The notes beneath the pieces are model-generated. The model was not told the DNA's origin. It saw only the letters and a program-made list of their open reading frames with translations, and did not search any database. A stretch of DNA of 64,000 nt from Candidatus Poribacteria bacterium (GTDB lineage: Bacteria; Poribacteria; WGA-4E; UBA9662), in the NCBI GenBank assembly GCA_030748495.1, contig JASMLX010000008.1, positions 1 through 64,000 on the forward strand. Direction: 5' to 3'. This document shows, piece by piece, positions 62,427 to 64,000 of this stretch. Within the stretch, counting starts at the first letter, position 1. Each line of letters opens with the position of its first letter. Position numbers and translations under genes: made by a program.

Positions 62427-63830
62427 TTATCTTTGTCTTGAAAGAGCGGTATGATCTATACTCGTTGGTGGGCTCTGATCTGCATTCATTTTTACAACTA
62501 TCAAAGCCAAATCGTCTTGGAGTTGGGGGGGATCACACTTATCCTCAAACCGACAAAAATTGAGTAGATCTGCTTCTATCTGCTGACGAATCCCCTCGGC
62601 AGATAAATGGTAATTCGATTCGAAGACTTGAGCCAAACGCCTTTCTCCATATAAAACCCCATTCTGGTTTTCGGCCTCTAAAATCCCATCGGTATAAAAC
62701 AGTAGGGCATCCCCAGGTTGTAATTCGATCACCTGTTCTTCGAAGGTTGCGAAACCAAAACTTCCTAGGACTAAGCCACCAACATTGAGTTGCCGTATTT
62801 GGTGAATCCCTTCGATCAAGTCTACCTTCGATTCCAGTTGGGGGGTGGGGACTTGTTCTGCGTCAGTGCTATCGATATCCTTAATCCAACCTCTAGTGGG
62901 GGAAGTATTCATCAAGTGAAATGGATAACAATGACCTGCATTGGCGTAAGTAAAAGTGCAAGTTGGCGAAGTCTCCGTCGAAAGGCGGTTGGCATCAGCA
63001 TCTAACACTCCATAAACAACGGTAGCAAATAGATCTGGATCTGTATCCGTAGCTATGAGATCATTGATCCTTTTCAAGACATTTGCAGTAGAAGCCTTAT
63101 CTCCGAATCGCCGTTCTTCTTCCCGACTAACTAAACGGAGGGCTGTGCGGATCATCACCATCAGTAAGGCCCCCGGAATCCCTTTGCCTCGCACATCGGC
63201 AATCACCAAACCAAAACGCCGGTCGTCTAACTGGATGAAGTCGTAAAAATCACCGGAAACCGACATCGAACTGCGGAGGTATCCGGCGATGTCAACGCCA
63301 GGAATGTGAGGCGGAGTTTGCGGGAGTAGGCCCTGTTGGATAGCGGATGCTGTTTGTAGATGTGAGGCTAGTTGTTCGACCCCATCTACACTAAACTGCT
63401 CCCCCATAGCACCGATCAACGGGTTAATATACTTGATGGGTAAGGTCCGACTCAAGACCGACTCAATCCGCAACACTAGTTCTTGGGATTCAAATGGCTT
63501 GGTAATATAGTCTACGGCCCCTGCCGTTAAACCTTGAATTCGCTCGTTAGCTTGGGCTAGAGCCGTTAACATAATAACAGGAATCGTTGCCAAGTCAGGT
63601 TTGGCTTTTAACATTTCTACTACGGCGTAACCGTCCATTCCTGGCATCATCAGATCCAGCAAAATTAGATCTGGTTGATGTGTCTCTGCCAGTTGCAATC
63701 CTTGGCTACCGTCACCCGCTGTAATTACATGGTAGCCTTCCACTTCTAAGATCATCTCCAGTAGATCTAAAATATCAACCTCATCGTCGATGACCAAAAT
63801 TGTTGCTTGATGTGCTATTTCCGTTGTCAC
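62427..63830 (-). CDS. Receiver-domain PP2C (SpoIIE/RsbU-like) phosphatase
   Basis: A 467-residue protein. Residues 8-125 form a CheY-like receiver with phosphoacceptor Asp59 (DLILLDLMMPGMDG) and the Lys of ITKPFES. Residues about 165-440 form a PP2C/SpoIIE phosphatase (GDFYDFIQLDDRRFGLVIADVRGKGIPGAL in part, and LLFYTDGILEAEN). The acidic residues that bind two metals are present (DVRGKG, YTDG, and DDLALIV near the end). Phosphorylation of the receiver by the adjacent kinase would switch the phosphatase, which would act on a STAS protein. It starts six bases after the kinase stop. Confidence 0.92.
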   Translation of the reverse strand: MTTEIAHQATILVIDDEVDILDLLEMILEVEGYHVITAGDGSQGLQLAETHQPDLILLDLMMPGMDGYAVVEMLKAKPDLATIPVIMLTALAQANERIQGLTAGAVDYITKPFESQELVLRIESVLSRTLPIKYINPLIGAMGEQFSVDGVEQLASHLQTASAIQQGLLPQTPPHIPGVDIAGYLRSSMSVSGDFYDFIQLDDRRFGLVIADVRGKGIPGALLMVMIRTALRLVSREEERRFGDKASTANVLKRINDLIATDTDPDLFATVVYGVLDADANRLSTETSPTCTFTYANAGHCYPFHLMNTSPTRGWIKDIDSTDAEQVPTPQLESKVDLIEGIHQIRQLNVGGLVLGSFGFATFEEQVIELQPGDALLFYTDGILEAENQNGVLYGERRLAQVFESNYHLSAEGIRQQIEADLLNFCRFEDKCDPPQLQDDLALIVVKMNADQSPPTSIDHTALSRQR

Positions 63831-63836
63831 TATTTT

Positions 63837-64000
63837 TCAGATTGGCAAGGTGAATTGAAAATTACTACCCTCTCCATTTTCGCCATCGCCTATCCATAAG
63901 TTACCACCATGTGCTTCGATAATACCCTTGGCAATTGCCAAGCCGAGCCCAGTTCCCCCTTCTTGCCGTGTGTGGATATTGCTTTTCTGATAAAATTTAT
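63837..64000 (-). CDS. Sensor histidine kinase, C-terminal end (partial)
   Basis: Only the last 54 codons lie inside the window. They read KFYQKSNIHT, then the G-box GGTGLGLAIAKGIIEAHGG, then GEGSNFQFTLP before TGA, the end of a HATPase_c domain of a two-component kinase. The N-terminal sensor, the dimerisation domain with its His, and the N-box are beyond 64000. Its stop lies six bases before the start of the receiver-phosphatase gene, marking the kinase as its likely partner. Confidence 0.88.
   Translation of the reverse strand, partial: KFYQKSNIHTRQEGGTGLGLAIAKGIIEAHGGNLWIGDGENGEGSNFQFTLPI

Overview
The window reads as a free-living or sponge-associated bacterium of the Candidatus Poribacteria type, or a close relative. 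This is inferred from gene content, not from a marker gene. The pointers are two large DUF6785/DUF6784-type membrane proteins, a phytanoyl-CoA dioxygenase family protein, a BNR sialidase-like protein, LamG and BACON-type extracellular proteins, a DUF1501 protein, and relics of FlgD-like C-terminal sorting tails. Gene starts are often TTG or GTG behind strong AGGAGG-type ribosome binding sites. No rRNA, tRNA or CRISPR array was recognised.

Layout. 1-752 is non-coding with one terminator-like hairpin. 753-8867 (+) is a sugar-catabolic cluster: sugar isomerase/epimerase, QueC, UxaE-type tagaturonate epimerase, plant-like L-galactose dehydrogenase, Zn-dependent dehydrogenase, KdgK-type kinase, sialidase-like protein and COG3618 lactonase. 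Together these could turn L-galactose (or a related L-sugar) into tagaturonate and feed the KDG route. 8859-13149 (-) is a housekeeping run: rho, rpmE, dnaJ, prmA and a duplicated PurS-like protein, behind a near-consensus promoter. 13808-15696 (-) holds a HOT-type iron alcohol dehydrogenase and a small membrane protein. 15751-19681 (-) is the ilvBNC operon with a near-consensus promoter, a T-box attenuator leader and a closing terminator. 19915-21663 (-) holds two paralogous secreted proteins. 22688-25237 (+) is an MBL/beta-CASP nuclease with an unusual repeated C-terminus.

25238-39941 is accessory ground: decayed coding relics, DUF1501 protein, gamma-glutamyltransferase, SDR, DUF6785 protein, an XRE plus ImmA/IrrE pair, a 615-aa protein of unknown function, an IS3-family relic that truncates a LamG gene, and a YihY/BrkB membrane protein. 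39942-47434 (-) holds a two-block pentapeptide-repeat protein, a large BACON/beta-propeller lipoprotein, an ABC-F ATPase and a TPR protein. 47515-55853 mixes a TylF-type methyltransferase, a Trm11-like RNA methyltransferase, a CAP lipoprotein, a PQQ-like propeller protein, coiled-coil and small proteins, a dioxygenase, the second DUF6785 protein and a 41-aa membrane peptide. 55866-57950 is an insertion-sequence graveyard (IS30-like, then a DDE transposase relic). 58292-64000 holds a DUF58 protein and a divergent lipoprotein, then a (-) run: sensor kinase (cut by the window end), RsbU-like phosphatase/receiver, RsbW-like kinase, an AccD-like protein that has lost its catalytic motifs, and a ROK sugar kinase.

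The most noteworthy items are the assembled L-galactose-to-tagaturonate pathway, the T-box on ilvBNC, the nuclease with novel C-terminal repeats, the AccD-like pseudoenzyme, and the stand-alone duplicated PurS-like subunit.
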